From an uncultured Polaribacter sp. (GTDB taxonomy: Bacteria; Bacteroidota; Bacteroidia; Flavobacteriales; Flavobacteriaceae): 64,000 nucleotides of DNA. The DNA lies in contig CALSOT010000002.1 of the NCBI GenBank assembly GCA_943788045.1, positions 124,001 to 188,000 of the forward strand, read 5' to 3'. The notes below the pieces were generated by a model. It did no database searches. It had not been told where the DNA came from and was given only the letters and a program-made list of their open reading frames with translations. Positions 49,269-58,671 of the stretch are shown piece by piece. The translations under genes and the position numbers were made by a program. How positions within the stretch are numbered: the first letter of the stretch is position 1; each line of letters opens with the position of its first letter.

Positions 49269-49638
49269 AGTGCAAAAATAATGAAATTAAAAGGTTAAAA
49301 AATAAATTAGTTTCTACTAAAATTAAGTTTATATAAAATAATTTTGTTAATTTAAGTTGTTATGAATGTGGTAATTATAATAATTATAAAATGATATAAA
49401 AATGGAATAAAAAATGACTATTTTTTTTATCTTTAAAAAATATTTAAAATGGGGAGATTTAGAGAAAAATATAATCTCGTAGAACTTATTTTTTATCAAA
49501 GAATTAAATATGAGGAATAGGTTTTAAGTCAAAATTAAACAATGATTAGTTAAAGCTTTTATTCATACTTTCGTTGCAACCTCGATATCAGAAATAATTA
49601 AAAATCTGCTCCTGTTTTACGGGAATTATAATAAAAAA
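49269..49638. other. Gene-free stretch
   Basis: 370 bp between the FAD oxidoreductase and the exonuclease. At the left is the TATTTTTG promoter of the oxidoreductase (minus strand). Near the right, TACTTTCG at about 49567 is an imperfect -7 candidate for the exonuclease. Nothing else seen. Confidence 0.5.
49273..49280 (-). promoter_or_regulatory. -7 element, leaderless start of the FAD oxidoreductase gene
   Basis: TATTTTTG on the minus strand, four bases (CACT) before the ATG at 49268. Same layout as for pyrE and the GNAT gene. Confidence 0.6.
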
Positions 49639-50466
49639 ATGGAATTAAATTTAACAAAACCAATCGTATTTTTCGATTTAGAAACAACAGGAGTAAATAT
49701 AGCAACAGATAAAGTTGTAGAAATAGCAATTTTAAAAGTGTTTCCTAACGGAAATAAAGAAAGTAAGACTTGGTTGGTAAATCCAGAAATGGAAATTCCA
49801 CAAGAATCTATTGATGTGCACGGAATTACTAATGAAAAAGTAGCTGAAGAGCCTACTTTTAAAGAGTTGGCAGGACAAATTAGTGCGATGATTGCAGATT
49901 CGGATCTAGCAGGTTTTAACTCAAACCGTTTTGATATTCCTCTATTGGCAGAAGAATTAATGCGTGCAGGTATTGACTTTGATATGAAAAATAGAAAAGC
50001 AATTGATGTGCAAGTTATTTTCCATAAGAAAGAACAAAGAACGTTGAGTGCAGGTTATCAGTTTTATTGTGGTAAGGAATTAGAAGGTGCTCATGGGGCA
50101 GAAGCAGATACCAATGCTACTTACGAAATATTATTAGCGCAATTAGATAAATATGATGACATAGAGAACTCTGTTGCTGCTTTAAGTGAATTTTCTACAC
50201 ACGGAGAAAGAGCAGATTTTGCGGGTTTTGTTTTGATGAATGATAAAAAACAAGAGATTTTTTCTTTCGGAAAATACAAAGGAAGAACCGTTGAGGAGGT
50301 TTTTAAAGAAAACCCTGGTTATAATAATTGGATGCAAAATGCAGATTTTCCTTTATACACGAAAAAGGTGTTGAATGAAATTAAGCAAAGAATGACTCCT
50401 CCGAAAAAGAAAATGTCTGATAAAGAAAAGTTACAAGCTTTGCAGCAGAAATTTAATTTACGATAG
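49639..50466 (+). CDS. DnaQ-like 3'-5' exonuclease
   Basis: 275 residues. DEDDh exonuclease: FFDLETTG (Asp12, Glu14), HGITNEKV, AGFNSNRFDIPLLAEEL (Asp) and HGAEADTNATYEI (His and Asp). A C-terminal region KQEIFSFGKYKGRTVEEVF is a quorum-like domain typical of flavobacterial homologues. Related to the epsilon subunit of DNA polymerase III, but a stand-alone protein; proofreading or DNA repair role probable. Confidence 0.9.
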   Translation: MELNLTKPIVFFDLETTGVNIATDKVVEIAILKVFPNGNKESKTWLVNPEMEIPQESIDVHGITNEKVAEEPTFKELAGQISAMIADSDLAGFNSNRFDIPLLAEELMRAGIDFDMKNRKAIDVQVIFHKKEQRTLSAGYQFYCGKELEGAHGAEADTNATYEILLAQLDKYDDIENSVAALSEFSTHGERADFAGFVLMNDKKQEIFSFGKYKGRTVEEVFKENPGYNNWMQNADFPLYTKKVLNEIKQRMTPPKKKMSDKEKLQALQQKFNLR

Positions 50467-50523
50467 GTTATTAGATGGTTAGAGAATAACCCAGTAATCT
50501 AGTAATCACATAATCTAAAAAAT

Positions 50524-51009
50524 ATGTTCACAGAATATAAAAATTTACCAAATAATTCTCGTGTTTGGATTTATCAGTCTGATAGAGAATTTAAAGAAAA
50601 AGAAATTGAATTTATCTCCGAGAAAGCAGAAGAGTTTATTAATCAATGGACGCGTCATGGAGATGATTTGAAAGGTTCTTTTACAATAAAATATAATCAG
50701 TTTTTAGTCTTAGCGGTAGATGAAAGTTTTAATAATGTTTCTGGCTGCTCTATTGATGCTTCAGTTCGCTTTGTGAAGGGGTTAGAGCATGAATTGAAAT
50801 TAGATTTAATGAATAAAATGAACATTACCTTTAGAGATAATGAAAATATTAATTTAGTGAAATTATCTGATTTTCAGAAATTTGCGAAAGAACAAAAAGT
50901 AACTTCAGAAACGATTGTGTTTAATAATATGGTAAGTACAAAGGAAGATTTTGAAAATAATTGGGAAATTCCGGCAAATGACAGTTGGCACAAACGGTTT
51001 TTGGTATAG
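50524..51009 (+). CDS. Conserved flavobacterial protein (often misnamed ABC transporter ATPase)
   Basis: 161 residues, cytosolic, no ATP-binding motif. Contains FINQWTRHGDDLKGSFTIKY and FLVLAVDESFNNVSGCSIDA, which I recall from a conserved Bacteroidota family given misleading names. No function known. It follows the exonuclease by 57 bases on the same strand. Confidence 0.8.
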   Translation: MFTEYKNLPNNSRVWIYQSDREFKEKEIEFISEKAEEFINQWTRHGDDLKGSFTIKYNQFLVLAVDESFNNVSGCSIDASVRFVKGLEHELKLDLMNKMNITFRDNENINLVKLSDFQKFAKEQKVTSETIVFNNMVSTKEDFENNWEIPANDSWHKRFLV

Positions 51010-51144
51010 CTATTGTTTTAAATTTAGTATGGAGCTTTTCGGTAAACCACGTTAAGGATTGAAATGACATCCTTTTTGAAGGAACGAAAAAAAGATATAA
51101 TGGAAAGCCTGTTAAAACGCCCAAAATAAATATTGACGAAAAAA

Positions 51145-54063
51145 ATGAAGAGAGAGTTACTTATTATGTTTTTTATTTGTTTTGCTTTTAAAATATCTGC
51201 ACAAAGTGTAGATCCTTTAATAGCGAAAGATTCAGAAGCACAAACTATTTGGGTAGATAGTATTATGAAAAATATGACTTTAGATGAAAAAATAGGTCAG
51301 TTATTCATGGTACAAGCGTATTCTAATAAAGATGAAAAACATGCAGATTTTATTACAAAGATGATTAAAGAATATCATGTTGGTAATCTAATTTTTATGC
51401 AAGGAACTCCAGAAAAACAAGCTGAGCTAAACAATAGATATCAAGATGCTGCAAAAGTACCTTTAATGATCGGTTTTGATGGGGAATGGGGTTTAGACAT
51501 GCGTTTAAAAAACACGTATCGCTTTCCCTGGAATATGACGCTGGGTGCTATTAGAAATGATTCTTTAATTAAAGAATTAGGTGTTCATTTAGGGAAACAT
51601 TGTAAGCGTTTGGGAATTCATATAAACTTTGCACCCGTTGTTGACATAAATACAAATCCTGAAAATCCTATTATTGGAAATCGTTCTTTTGGTGAGAATA
51701 AAGAAAACGTAACTCAAAAGGCAATTGCTTTGACACAAGGGATGCAAAGCGAGGGTGTTTTGGCAAATGCAAAACATTTTCCTGGTCATGGAGATACAGC
51801 CTCTGATTCTCATCATACATTGCCTGTTTTAAATTTTGATATCGCGCGTTTAGATTCTGTAGAATTGTATCCGTATAAAAAAGTTTTTGACGCGGGTATT
51901 GCGAGTGTGATGACTGCGCATTTAAGTATACCTAGTTTAGAGTCTGATAAAAGGCTGCCAACTTCGTTGTCTAAAAATGTTGTAACCAATTTATTGCAAC
52001 AAAAATTAGGCTTTTTAGGTCTGGTAATTACAGATGGTTTAAACATGAAAGGTGCTGCAAATTATGCAACATCTGCAGAAATAAATTTGGCTGCAATACA
52101 GGCAGGAAACGATTTACTATTAATACCTCAAGATATACCTGCTACGGTAAACATAATTAAAAAAGCAATTGAGTTAAAAACATTGACAGAAGAACGAGTA
52201 GACTTCTCTGTCAGAAAAATATTAAATGCTAAATATTGGGCGGGTTTGCATAAATATAAACCAATTATTCTAGACGGTATTGCAAAGGATTTAAATGCAA
52301 TAGAAGATGAGTTACTGCATAGAGAATTGGTGAAAAATTCTTTAACAGTTGTTAAAGATATCAATGGAAATTTACCGATTAGTAATTTAGAAAAAAGAAA
52401 AATTGCTTATGTTAAGTTAGGAGATGATTCAAGTATAGATTTTGTTAAAATGCTAAAGAATTATGGAAAGGTTGATGTGGTTTCTGATGAAAATTTAGAT
52501 GGAATTATAAAAAAATTGAAGCCTTATAATTTAGTTATTATTGGGTTTCATAAGTCAAATTTAAATCCATGGAAAAGTTATAAGTTTAAAGATAAAGACC
52601 TTGTTTGGTTGCAAGAGATTGCAAGAAAAAATAACGTGATTTTAGATGTTTTTACAAGTCCTTATAGTTTATTGCAATTAAAAACTTTTACAAATATAGA
52701 AGGAATTCTTGTTTCTTATCAGAACAGTAAATTAGCGCAAGAACTTTCTGCACAATTAATTTTTGGTGCTTTTCCCGCAAAAGGAAAATTACCTGTTTCT
52801 ATAAAAAGCGAGTTTAGAGAAGGTCATGGTTTAATGACATCAAGTCTTAGCCGGTTTGAGTACACAATTCCAGAAGCTGCAAACATGTCCTCTCTAAAAT
52901 TAAAAAAGATAGATTCTTTAGCCGAGATTATTTTGTCAAAAAAAATGGCTCCAGGTTTTCAAGTTTTTGCAGCAAGAAGAGGCAAAGTTGTTTTAAATAA
53001 AAGTTATGGATATCATACAGAGAAAAAGTTGCTAAAAGTAAAAAATAATGATGTTTATGATTTAGCATCACTTACAAAGATATTAGCTTCTTTGCCGCTA
53101 TTAATGAAGGCAGAAGAAGAGCAAAAAATTAATTTAAACGAAAAGTTACAAGATCTTTTACCAAGTTTTAAAGGATCAAATAAAGCAAGTGTTTCTGTAA
53201 GAGAAACACTGTCTCATTTTGGTAAGTTGAAAGCATGGATTCCTTTTTATAAAGGAACTCAAGATACGGTCACTCACAAAAATTTACCTATATTTTATCG
53301 CAAGGAAAAATTAAAAAATTACTCGGTTAAAGTTGCCCAAAATTTGTACTTAAAGAATTCTTATAAAGACAGTATTTATAAACATATTAGAGAGGCGGAA
53401 CAAAGAGAGGAAGCAGGTTATAAATATAGTGATTTGGGTTATTATATATTTAAAGAGGCTCTTGAAAGAGAATATAATAAACCATTAAATACTTTGGTTG
53501 ATAAAAATATTTATCAACCTTTAGGCGCGAATAGAACGAGTTATTTACCGCTTCAAAAATTTCCTAAAGATGAAATTGTTCCAACGGAAAATGATGATTA
53601 TTATCGCAACCAATTATTACATGGAGACGTACATGATATGGGTGCAGCAATGTTGGGTGGAGTAGGAGGTCATGCGGGGTTATTTTCGAACGCGAACGAT
53701 GTTGCTAAAATTATGCAAATGTATTTGCAAAAAGGATTTTATGGAGGCAAACGCTATTTAAATACAGCAACTTTAGATAAATTTAATTACCGTTATTTTT
53801 CTGATAAAAAAGTTCGCAGAGGTTTAGGCTTTGATAAGCCTCAGTTAAATCCTGAAATTAAGGCAACTTGTGGCTGTGTTTCTGATGAAAGCTTTGGGCA
53901 TTCTGGATTTACAGGCACTTATACTTGGGCGGATCCAAAAAGTGGACTGGTTTATGTTTTTCTATCAAATAGAGTATATCCAACAATGAAAAACACAAGT
54001 CTGTTGACTAATAATATTCGTACTGAAATTCAGCAAATTATTCAAGATTCTATTTTAGATTAG
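51145..54063 (+). CDS. Fusion of GH3 beta-N-acetylhexosaminidase-like and serine hydrolase (beta-lactamase) domains
   Basis: 972 residues from the ATG at 51145, with a signal peptide (to about ISAQ). Residues 30-370 are a GH3 N-terminal domain: NAKHFPGHGDTASDSHHTLP (NagZ signature) and VITDGLNMKGA with the nucleophile Asp. The C-terminal ~370 residues (from about 600) form a class C beta-lactamase-like domain: SLTK (SxxK motif), YSDLGYYI (YxN-like; here Y-S-D) and GHSGFTGT. GH3-NagZ enzymes release N-acetylglucosamine from muropeptides, and serine hydrolases of this class act on peptidoglycan peptides. Together they suggest peptidoglycan recycling or degradation in the periplasm. A TTG start four codons earlier is possible. 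Confidence 0.9.
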   Translation: MKRELLIMFFICFAFKISAQSVDPLIAKDSEAQTIWVDSIMKNMTLDEKIGQLFMVQAYSNKDEKHADFITKMIKEYHVGNLIFMQGTPEKQAELNNRYQDAAKVPLMIGFDGEWGLDMRLKNTYRFPWNMTLGAIRNDSLIKELGVHLGKHCKRLGIHINFAPVVDINTNPENPIIGNRSFGENKENVTQKAIALTQGMQSEGVLANAKHFPGHGDTASDSHHTLPVLNFDIARLDSVELYPYKKVFDAGIASVMTAHLSIPSLESDKRLPTSLSKNVVTNLLQQKLGFLGLVITDGLNMKGAANYATSAEINLAAIQAGNDLLLIPQDIPATVNIIKKAIELKTLTEERVDFSVRKILNAKYWAGLHKYKPIILDGIAKDLNAIEDELLHRELVKNSLTVVKDINGNLPISNLEKRKIAYVKLGDDSSIDFVKMLKNYGKVDVVSDENLDGIIKKLKPYNLVIIGFHKSNLNPWKSYKFKDKDLVWLQEIARKNNVILDVFTSPYSLLQLKTFTNIEGILVSYQNSKLAQELSAQLIFGAFPAKGKLPVSIKSEFREGHGLMTSSLSRFEYTIPEAANMSSLKLKKIDSLAEIILSKKMAPGFQVFAARRGKVVLNKSYGYHTEKKLLKVKNNDVYDLASLTKILASLPLLMKAEEEQKINLNEKLQDLLPSFKGSNKASVSVRETLSHFGKLKAWIPFYKGTQDTVTHKNLPIFYRKEKLKNYSVKVAQNLYLKNSYKDSIYKHIREAEQREEAGYKYSDLGYYIFKEALEREYNKPLNTLVDKNIYQPLGANRTSYLPLQKFPKDEIVPTENDDYYRNQLLHGDVHDMGAAMLGGVGGHAGLFSNANDVAKIMQMYLQKGFYGGKRYLNTATLDKFNYRYFSDKKVRRGLGFDKPQLNPEIKATCGCVSDESFGHSGFTGTYTWADPKSGLVYVFLSNRVYPTMKNTSLLTNNIRTEIQQIIQDSILD

Positions 54064-54099
54064 AGGTTTTTTCGTTCTTTTTTACTCGTTCTTTAAAAT

Positions 54100-55146
54100 T
54101 TAAGCTTCTGTATTGGTAGTAGATAATTTGGTGTAAAGAAGAATTAAAAGTAGAGAAGTTAGAACATAAATCCCCGCAATATTCCAACCAAAGAATAAAT
54201 GAATAATCCAAGTTTGAAAACTATAAAAAATAGGGAATGTAACTTTGTTAATTGTAAACCTAAAAGTGTCTATAAACTCGATTTCATCAATTTTTTTTGA
54301 GACTTTTTTCCATATTAAAAAAGGAATAAAACTGTTTAAAAGAATAAGGTAAAAAATAGGTTTTAAAAGATTTGTATTTGCTTCTTTTTTCTCAGGTATA
54401 TTTCCAGATAGAATTATTTTGTTTACCAATTCTACATTCGTAAAATCTACTTGAGCATCATTTAGCTTTGCTAAAGTGCATTCGTAATTTTCATCATCTT
54501 TAATATGAACACTCAGTTTTTTTAATTGACAACTGACTTCATTTTTTAGTTGAACAGTAGAAATATTTAGTTTTTCTGGGTTGTAAAAGTCATTTGCCGA
54601 AATTGGTTTTCCAAAATTTAAAGATACTTTTGCTGGGTAGTAAGAAACGTTTTGGTAGGTTAATCCAACAGGAATTATTTTTATATCTAAGTCCGGGTAT
54701 TTCTCTAAAGCGCCAAAAACGATTCTTGTAAAACCTTTACTCAAAGGTCTTACAGTACGTTTTCTATTATGACTTCCTTCAGGGAAAATCATCAAAGTTT
54801 CTCCTCGATTGAAAATATCAAAACAACTTTCAAAAATTTCTTGGTTTTTACCTAACTGACTGGCACCATCTCTAATTCTGTAAATAGGCATTAAGTTTAA
54901 AGAGCCTAGAATTTTCTTCACAACAGGTTTCTTAAAAGAAGCCGCTCTAACTAAATAATGATTGTCTCTTTTTATGTTTGTTGTTGCAATTAAAGGATCA
55001 ATCAATCCATTAGGGTGATTGATTGCGAATAAAACAGCGCCTTTTTTAGGAATATTATTTTTACCTGAAACTTTTATTCTTTTGGTGTAAAAGAACAAAC
55101 CGATTTTAATAATTAGTCTTATAAAGTTGTACCAAATTCCTTTCAA
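54100..55146 (-). CDS. Lysophospholipid acyltransferase (PlsC-like)
   Basis: 348 residues. PlsC motifs: NHPNGLIDP (HX4D catalytic, His39) and FPEGSHN (about 125). Three or more membrane helices lie in the C-terminal ~100 residues (LLKPIFYLILLNSFIPFLIW, IFYSFQTWIIHLFFGWNI). It transfers acyl groups to 1-acyl-glycerol-3-phosphate or similar. First residues include a signal-anchor-like FIRLIIKIGLFFY. Downstream gene of the minus-strand cluster; it lies nine bases from the BASS gene. Confidence 0.9.
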   Translation of the reverse strand: MKGIWYNFIRLIIKIGLFFYTKRIKVSGKNNIPKKGAVLFAINHPNGLIDPLIATTNIKRDNHYLVRAASFKKPVVKKILGSLNLMPIYRIRDGASQLGKNQEIFESCFDIFNRGETLMIFPEGSHNRKRTVRPLSKGFTRIVFGALEKYPDLDIKIIPVGLTYQNVSYYPAKVSLNFGKPISANDFYNPEKLNISTVQLKNEVSCQLKKLSVHIKDDENYECTLAKLNDAQVDFTNVELVNKIILSGNIPEKKEANTNLLKPIFYLILLNSFIPFLIWKKVSKKIDEIEFIDTFRFTINKVTFPIFYSFQTWIIHLFFGWNIAGIYVLTSLLLILLYTKLSTTNTEA

Positions 55147-55155
55147 TAGAAATAA

Positions 55156-56097
55156 TTATTTATTTGTGTTGTGAAGCACAGTTGCCAGTTTTTGCTTGGT
55201 TTTTCTTCCCCAATAAGTGGCCAATGCCATACCAGAAAACACATCCCAAATACCCCAAAAAGCTGCTAGTAAAGCCATTCCTCCTAATCCTTCAAAGAAT
55301 CCAAAAATAAGAAGTAAACCTAAGCCGCCATTTTGTATGCCTGTTTCCATAGCAATTGTTTTACGATCTTGACTATTTAATTTAAAACTTTTTGCAGTAT
55401 AGAATCCTAAGATGTATGCAAAAACATTATGAAAGATAACTAAGAACAGTACATGATGAATGTGATTTACAAAAACGTCTAAGTTTTGAGAAAATGCAAT
55501 GAAAATTAATGCAATAAAAACCAACATTGATAAAGGTTTTAAAACTTTTTCAATTTTTCCAGCCATTTCAGAATGGTAATGTTTGATGAGCATTCCGAGT
55601 ATTAAAGGGATTCCTAAAATTAAGGAAACTACTTTAAATAAATTAAAAGGATTTAAAGAAACTGTCTTTAAAATTTCATTAGTCGGTTTGTATAAACTTC
55701 CCCAAAATTGTAAATTAAAGGGAGTCATTATAATACATATTAAAGTAGCAAAAGCAGTTAAACTAACTGATAAAGCAGCATTTCCACCAGCCATTTTGCT
55801 AAAAAAGTTAGAAACATTTCCACCAGGACAAGCAGCAATCATCATCATTCCAAGAGCAAAACTAGGATGCGGTTCTATAATTAGAATGGCTAAAAAAGTA
55901 AGTGCTGGTAATAAAATGAATTGAGATAGAACTCCAACAAAAACTATTTTAGGGTTCTTAAAAAGTCGTTTAAAATCTTCTATTGTAATTCCTAAGGCAA
56001 CCCCAAACATAATAATAGCAATGGCAATATTTAATACCCATAGCCCACTTTCATCAAAGTTTATTCTTATTTCGTCTATGTTTATTTGGTTTTGCAT
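55156..56097 (-). CDS. Bile acid:sodium symporter family (BASS) protein
   Basis: 313 residues with eight to nine helices. Family landmarks: MMIAACPGGNVSNFFSKMAG (substrate/Na+ region), ETGIQNGGLGLLLIFGF and LALSVSLTA. It probably transports an organic anion with sodium. Nine bases before the acyltransferase gene. Confidence 0.88.
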   Translation of the reverse strand: MQNQINIDEIRINFDESGLWVLNIAIAIIMFGVALGITIEDFKRLFKNPKIVFVGVLSQFILLPALTFLAILIIEPHPSFALGMMMIAACPGGNVSNFFSKMAGGNAALSVSLTAFATLICIIMTPFNLQFWGSLYKPTNEILKTVSLNPFNLFKVVSLILGIPLILGMLIKHYHSEMAGKIEKVLKPLSMLVFIALIFIAFSQNLDVFVNHIHHVLFLVIFHNVFAYILGFYTAKSFKLNSQDRKTIAMETGIQNGGLGLLLIFGFFEGLGGMALLAAFWGIWDVFSGMALATYWGRKTKQKLATVLHNTNK

Positions 56098-56145
56098 TAT
56101 AAGGTTTTATTTTAATAATTCGAATTCTTTACTAACAGTGAAACG

Positions 56146-56787
56146 TTAGTTTTTAAAAGTGTACTCTATAATATTAGCACCCATTTTTAATGCTTTTTCT
56201 CTCACACTTTTAGAATTGTTATGTATAATTTCATCTTCCCAACCGTCGCTTAAATCTGTTTCATAATCGTAAAAAACGACCAACCTTCCTTGATGAAATA
56301 ATCCAAAACCTTGTGCCATTTTTTTATTATGCTCATGAATTTTCGGAATTCCGTTTGGAAATTTAAAAGTCTGATTATAAATTGGGTGGTTCGTTGGGAT
56401 CTCTTTTAATTCCAATTCAGGGAATACTTTCTTTAATTCTTTTCGAATAAATTTATCCAAACCATAATTGTCTGAAATGTGTAAAAATCCACCAGAAATT
56501 AAATAATTTCTTAGGTTATTTGCATCATTATCAGAAAAATCGACATTACCATGCCCGGTCATAAATAGGATGGGGTAATTAAAAAGATCTTCACTACCAA
56601 TATATACAGCTTGTGGATTCTTGGAGATATTGGTTTTTATATTTGTGTTAGAAAATGCAACTAAATTTGGTATTGCAGTTGGGTTTGCATACCAATCTCC
56701 ACCACCATTGTATTTTAAAATAGCAACATCTTGAGCGCTGATCGAAAGAAAAAAAAATGTATAGAGTAGAAATTGAAATTGCTTCAT
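56146..56787 (-). CDS. DUF4159-family secreted protein
   Basis: 213 residues with a signal peptide (to about SAQD). Family pattern: AILKYNGGGDWYANPTAIPN, LFMTGHGNVDFSDNDANNLR, GGFLHISDNYGLDKFIRKEL. DUF4159 proteins have a flavodoxin-like fold and are usually encoded near MoxR/VWA clusters; here they are not adjacent. Role unknown. It precedes the BASS gene by 48 bases and follows rsmE by 40. Confidence 0.88.
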   Translation of the reverse strand: MKQFQFLLYTFFFLSISAQDVAILKYNGGGDWYANPTAIPNLVAFSNTNIKTNISKNPQAVYIGSEDLFNYPILFMTGHGNVDFSDNDANNLRNYLISGGFLHISDNYGLDKFIRKELKKVFPELELKEIPTNHPIYNQTFKFPNGIPKIHEHNKKMAQGFGLFHQGRLVVFYDYETDLSDGWEDEIIHNNSKSVREKALKMGANIIEYTFKN

Positions 56788-56827
56788 TAATTATTTTGAT
56801 CAGATTTTATAGCAATATAATAAAAAC

Positions 56828-57535
56828 TTACTGATTGATAAACGAAATTGTATTCACTGCAACCAAAGCCGCCGTCTCTGTCCGCAACCGACTCTCTCCC
56901 AAAGAAATAGGAGTCATATTTTTTGATAAACATTTTTTTATTTCTTCTGATGAAAAATCACCTTCTGGACCAATAAGTATGGTTGTTTTTTCTGATGGTT
57001 TTACAACAGATTGTAACAATGTTTTTTCTTGTTCTTCGCAATGTGCGATACAAACTTGCCCGTCTAAATCTTGTTTTAAAAAGTCATTCAACTTTATAGG
57101 TTTATTCAGTTTTGGCAATGTAAACTTTAAGGATTGTTTCATTGCAGATTGTATTATTTTGTCAAAACGTTCTAATTTTACAATTCTACGTTCAGAATTA
57201 GAGCAAATAATTGGTGTAATTTCGTCAACACCAATTTCTGTTGCTTTTTCTAAAAACCATTCTATTCTATCATTGCTTTTAGTGGGGGCAATGGCAATAT
57301 GTAAATAATAATTCCAAGGTTTTGATTTCTCTTCAAAATGAGTAACTTCTGCAAGGCATTTTTTATCGCTAGCAATAATTATTTTTACATCAAATAAAAA
57401 ACCTTTTCCGTTTGTTATTTTAAGAGTATCATTTATTTGTTTTCTTAAAACACGCACAATATGTTTACTTTCAATTTTGTCAAATGTAATTTGCGTCGTT
57501 TGTGAAGTGATTTCTGAATTATAAAATAGTTGCAT
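56828..57535 (-). CDS. rsmE: 16S rRNA m3U1498 methyltransferase
   Basis: 235 residues. N-terminal PUA-like part (TQITFDKIESKHIVRVLRKQ), then EWFLEKATEIGVDEITPIIC and the SPOUT trefoil knot motif ILIGPEGDFSSEEI followed by SLGESRLRTETAALVAV. It methylates U1498 of 16S rRNA. Its start codon lies inside the 3' end of the upstream GNAT gene (17-base overlap). Confidence 0.95.
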   Translation of the reverse strand: MQLFYNSEITSQTTQITFDKIESKHIVRVLRKQINDTLKITNGKGFLFDVKIIIASDKKCLAEVTHFEEKSKPWNYYLHIAIAPTKSNDRIEWFLEKATEIGVDEITPIICSNSERRIVKLERFDKIIQSAMKQSLKFTLPKLNKPIKLNDFLKQDLDGQVCIAHCEEQEKTLLQSVVKPSEKTTILIGPEGDFSSEEIKKCLSKNMTPISLGESRLRTETAALVAVNTISFINQ

Positions 57536-58653
57536 TGATATCTAATTTATAAGTTCTTCGTCTTTTGTGAGTTACAGGTTTAAAGTTTTCCCACAATTTA
57601 TTTATCGCTTGGTTTTCTTCTAACTCAGGAGTTCTGATACAATTATCGATACCTAAAGGTTTAAATGTTTTAGTGTATTGATCAAAAATAATAGCATGTA
57701 CACCTTTATTTTGATAATCTGGATGTACACCAATCAAATAAAAAGTAACATCTTTTGCGTGCTTTCTTGCTTTTAATAAATGAAACAATCCAAATGGGAA
57801 TAACTTTCCTTTTGCTTTTTGCAAAGCTTCAGAAAAAGAAGGCATTACAATGGCAAAAGCTACCAATTTATTGTTTTCATCAACTACAAATTTTATGTAC
57901 TCTGGGTTGATAAATGAAATGTATTTCTTTTTAAAAAATGCGATTTGAGAATCAGAAATAGGAACAAAGGTAGATAGTTTAGAATATGATGCATCAAAAA
58001 CTTCAAACATTTCATCAACATAAGGCATAATGTCTTTTGTTTTTTTAAAGTCTAATGCTTTTAGCTTAAATCGTCTTTTTAAAATGTTACTTATTCTATC
58101 AAAATAAACACCGTCAACATGCTTAAATTTAAATTTATTCTCTAAATATTCTTTCTCTTTAATGAAACCTAATTGTTCTAAATGATCTTTGTAATAAGGG
58201 TGATTATACCAGGTAATCATAGTTCCTAAATGGTCGAAATCCTTCTGTTAAAACACCGGTTTTATCTAAGTTATTAAACCCAACAGGCCCCTCAATATAT
58301 TCTAAGTTATTTTCAAGTCCGATTTCTCTTACTTTGTTTAAAAGTACTTTTGAAACTTCAATATCGTCAATCACATCAAACCATCCAAAACGCATTTTTT
58401 TAATTTGTTGCTTTTCTACTTCAAACCAATTGATAATTGCAATGACTCTACCAACAATTTTATTATCTCGCATTGCTACAAAAAACTGCGCATCGGCATT
58501 TTCGAAGACAGGATTTTTTGTTGGATCAAAATTGTCAATTTCGTCCTTGATAATTGGAGGAACCCAATACTTATTGTTTTTGTACAATGAAAAAGGAAAT
58601 AGCACAAAGGCTTTCATTTCTTTTTTTGAGGCAATTTTTTTTAGCGTAATCAT
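57519..58653 (-). pseudogene. GNAT-like protein of about 380 residues, split by a frameshift
   Basis: From the ATG at 58653 the frame reads MITLKKIASKKEMKAFVLFP through RVIAIINWFEVEKQQIKK to VLTEGFRPFRNYDYLV, stop. A second frame overlaps at GFDHLGTMITWYNHPYYKDH and continues to 57519 through FYLIGVHPDYQNKGVHAIIF, an acetyl-CoA-binding-loop-like region. One extra base near 58236 (plus strand) separates the halves; without it the text would be ...LTEGFDHLGTMITWY... Both halves belong to the large flavobacterial GNAT-like family. The gene starts four bases after TATTTTTG. Confidence 0.8.
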
Positions 58654-58657
58654 AGCA

Positions 58658-58665
58658 CAAAAATA
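58658..58665 (-). promoter_or_regulatory. -7 element, leaderless start of the GNAT gene
   Basis: TATTTTTG on the minus strand, four bases (TGCT) before the ATG at 58653. It also lies just outside the stop of the neighbouring 58672-59874 gene. Confidence 0.6.
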
Positions 58666-58671
58666 AGAATT

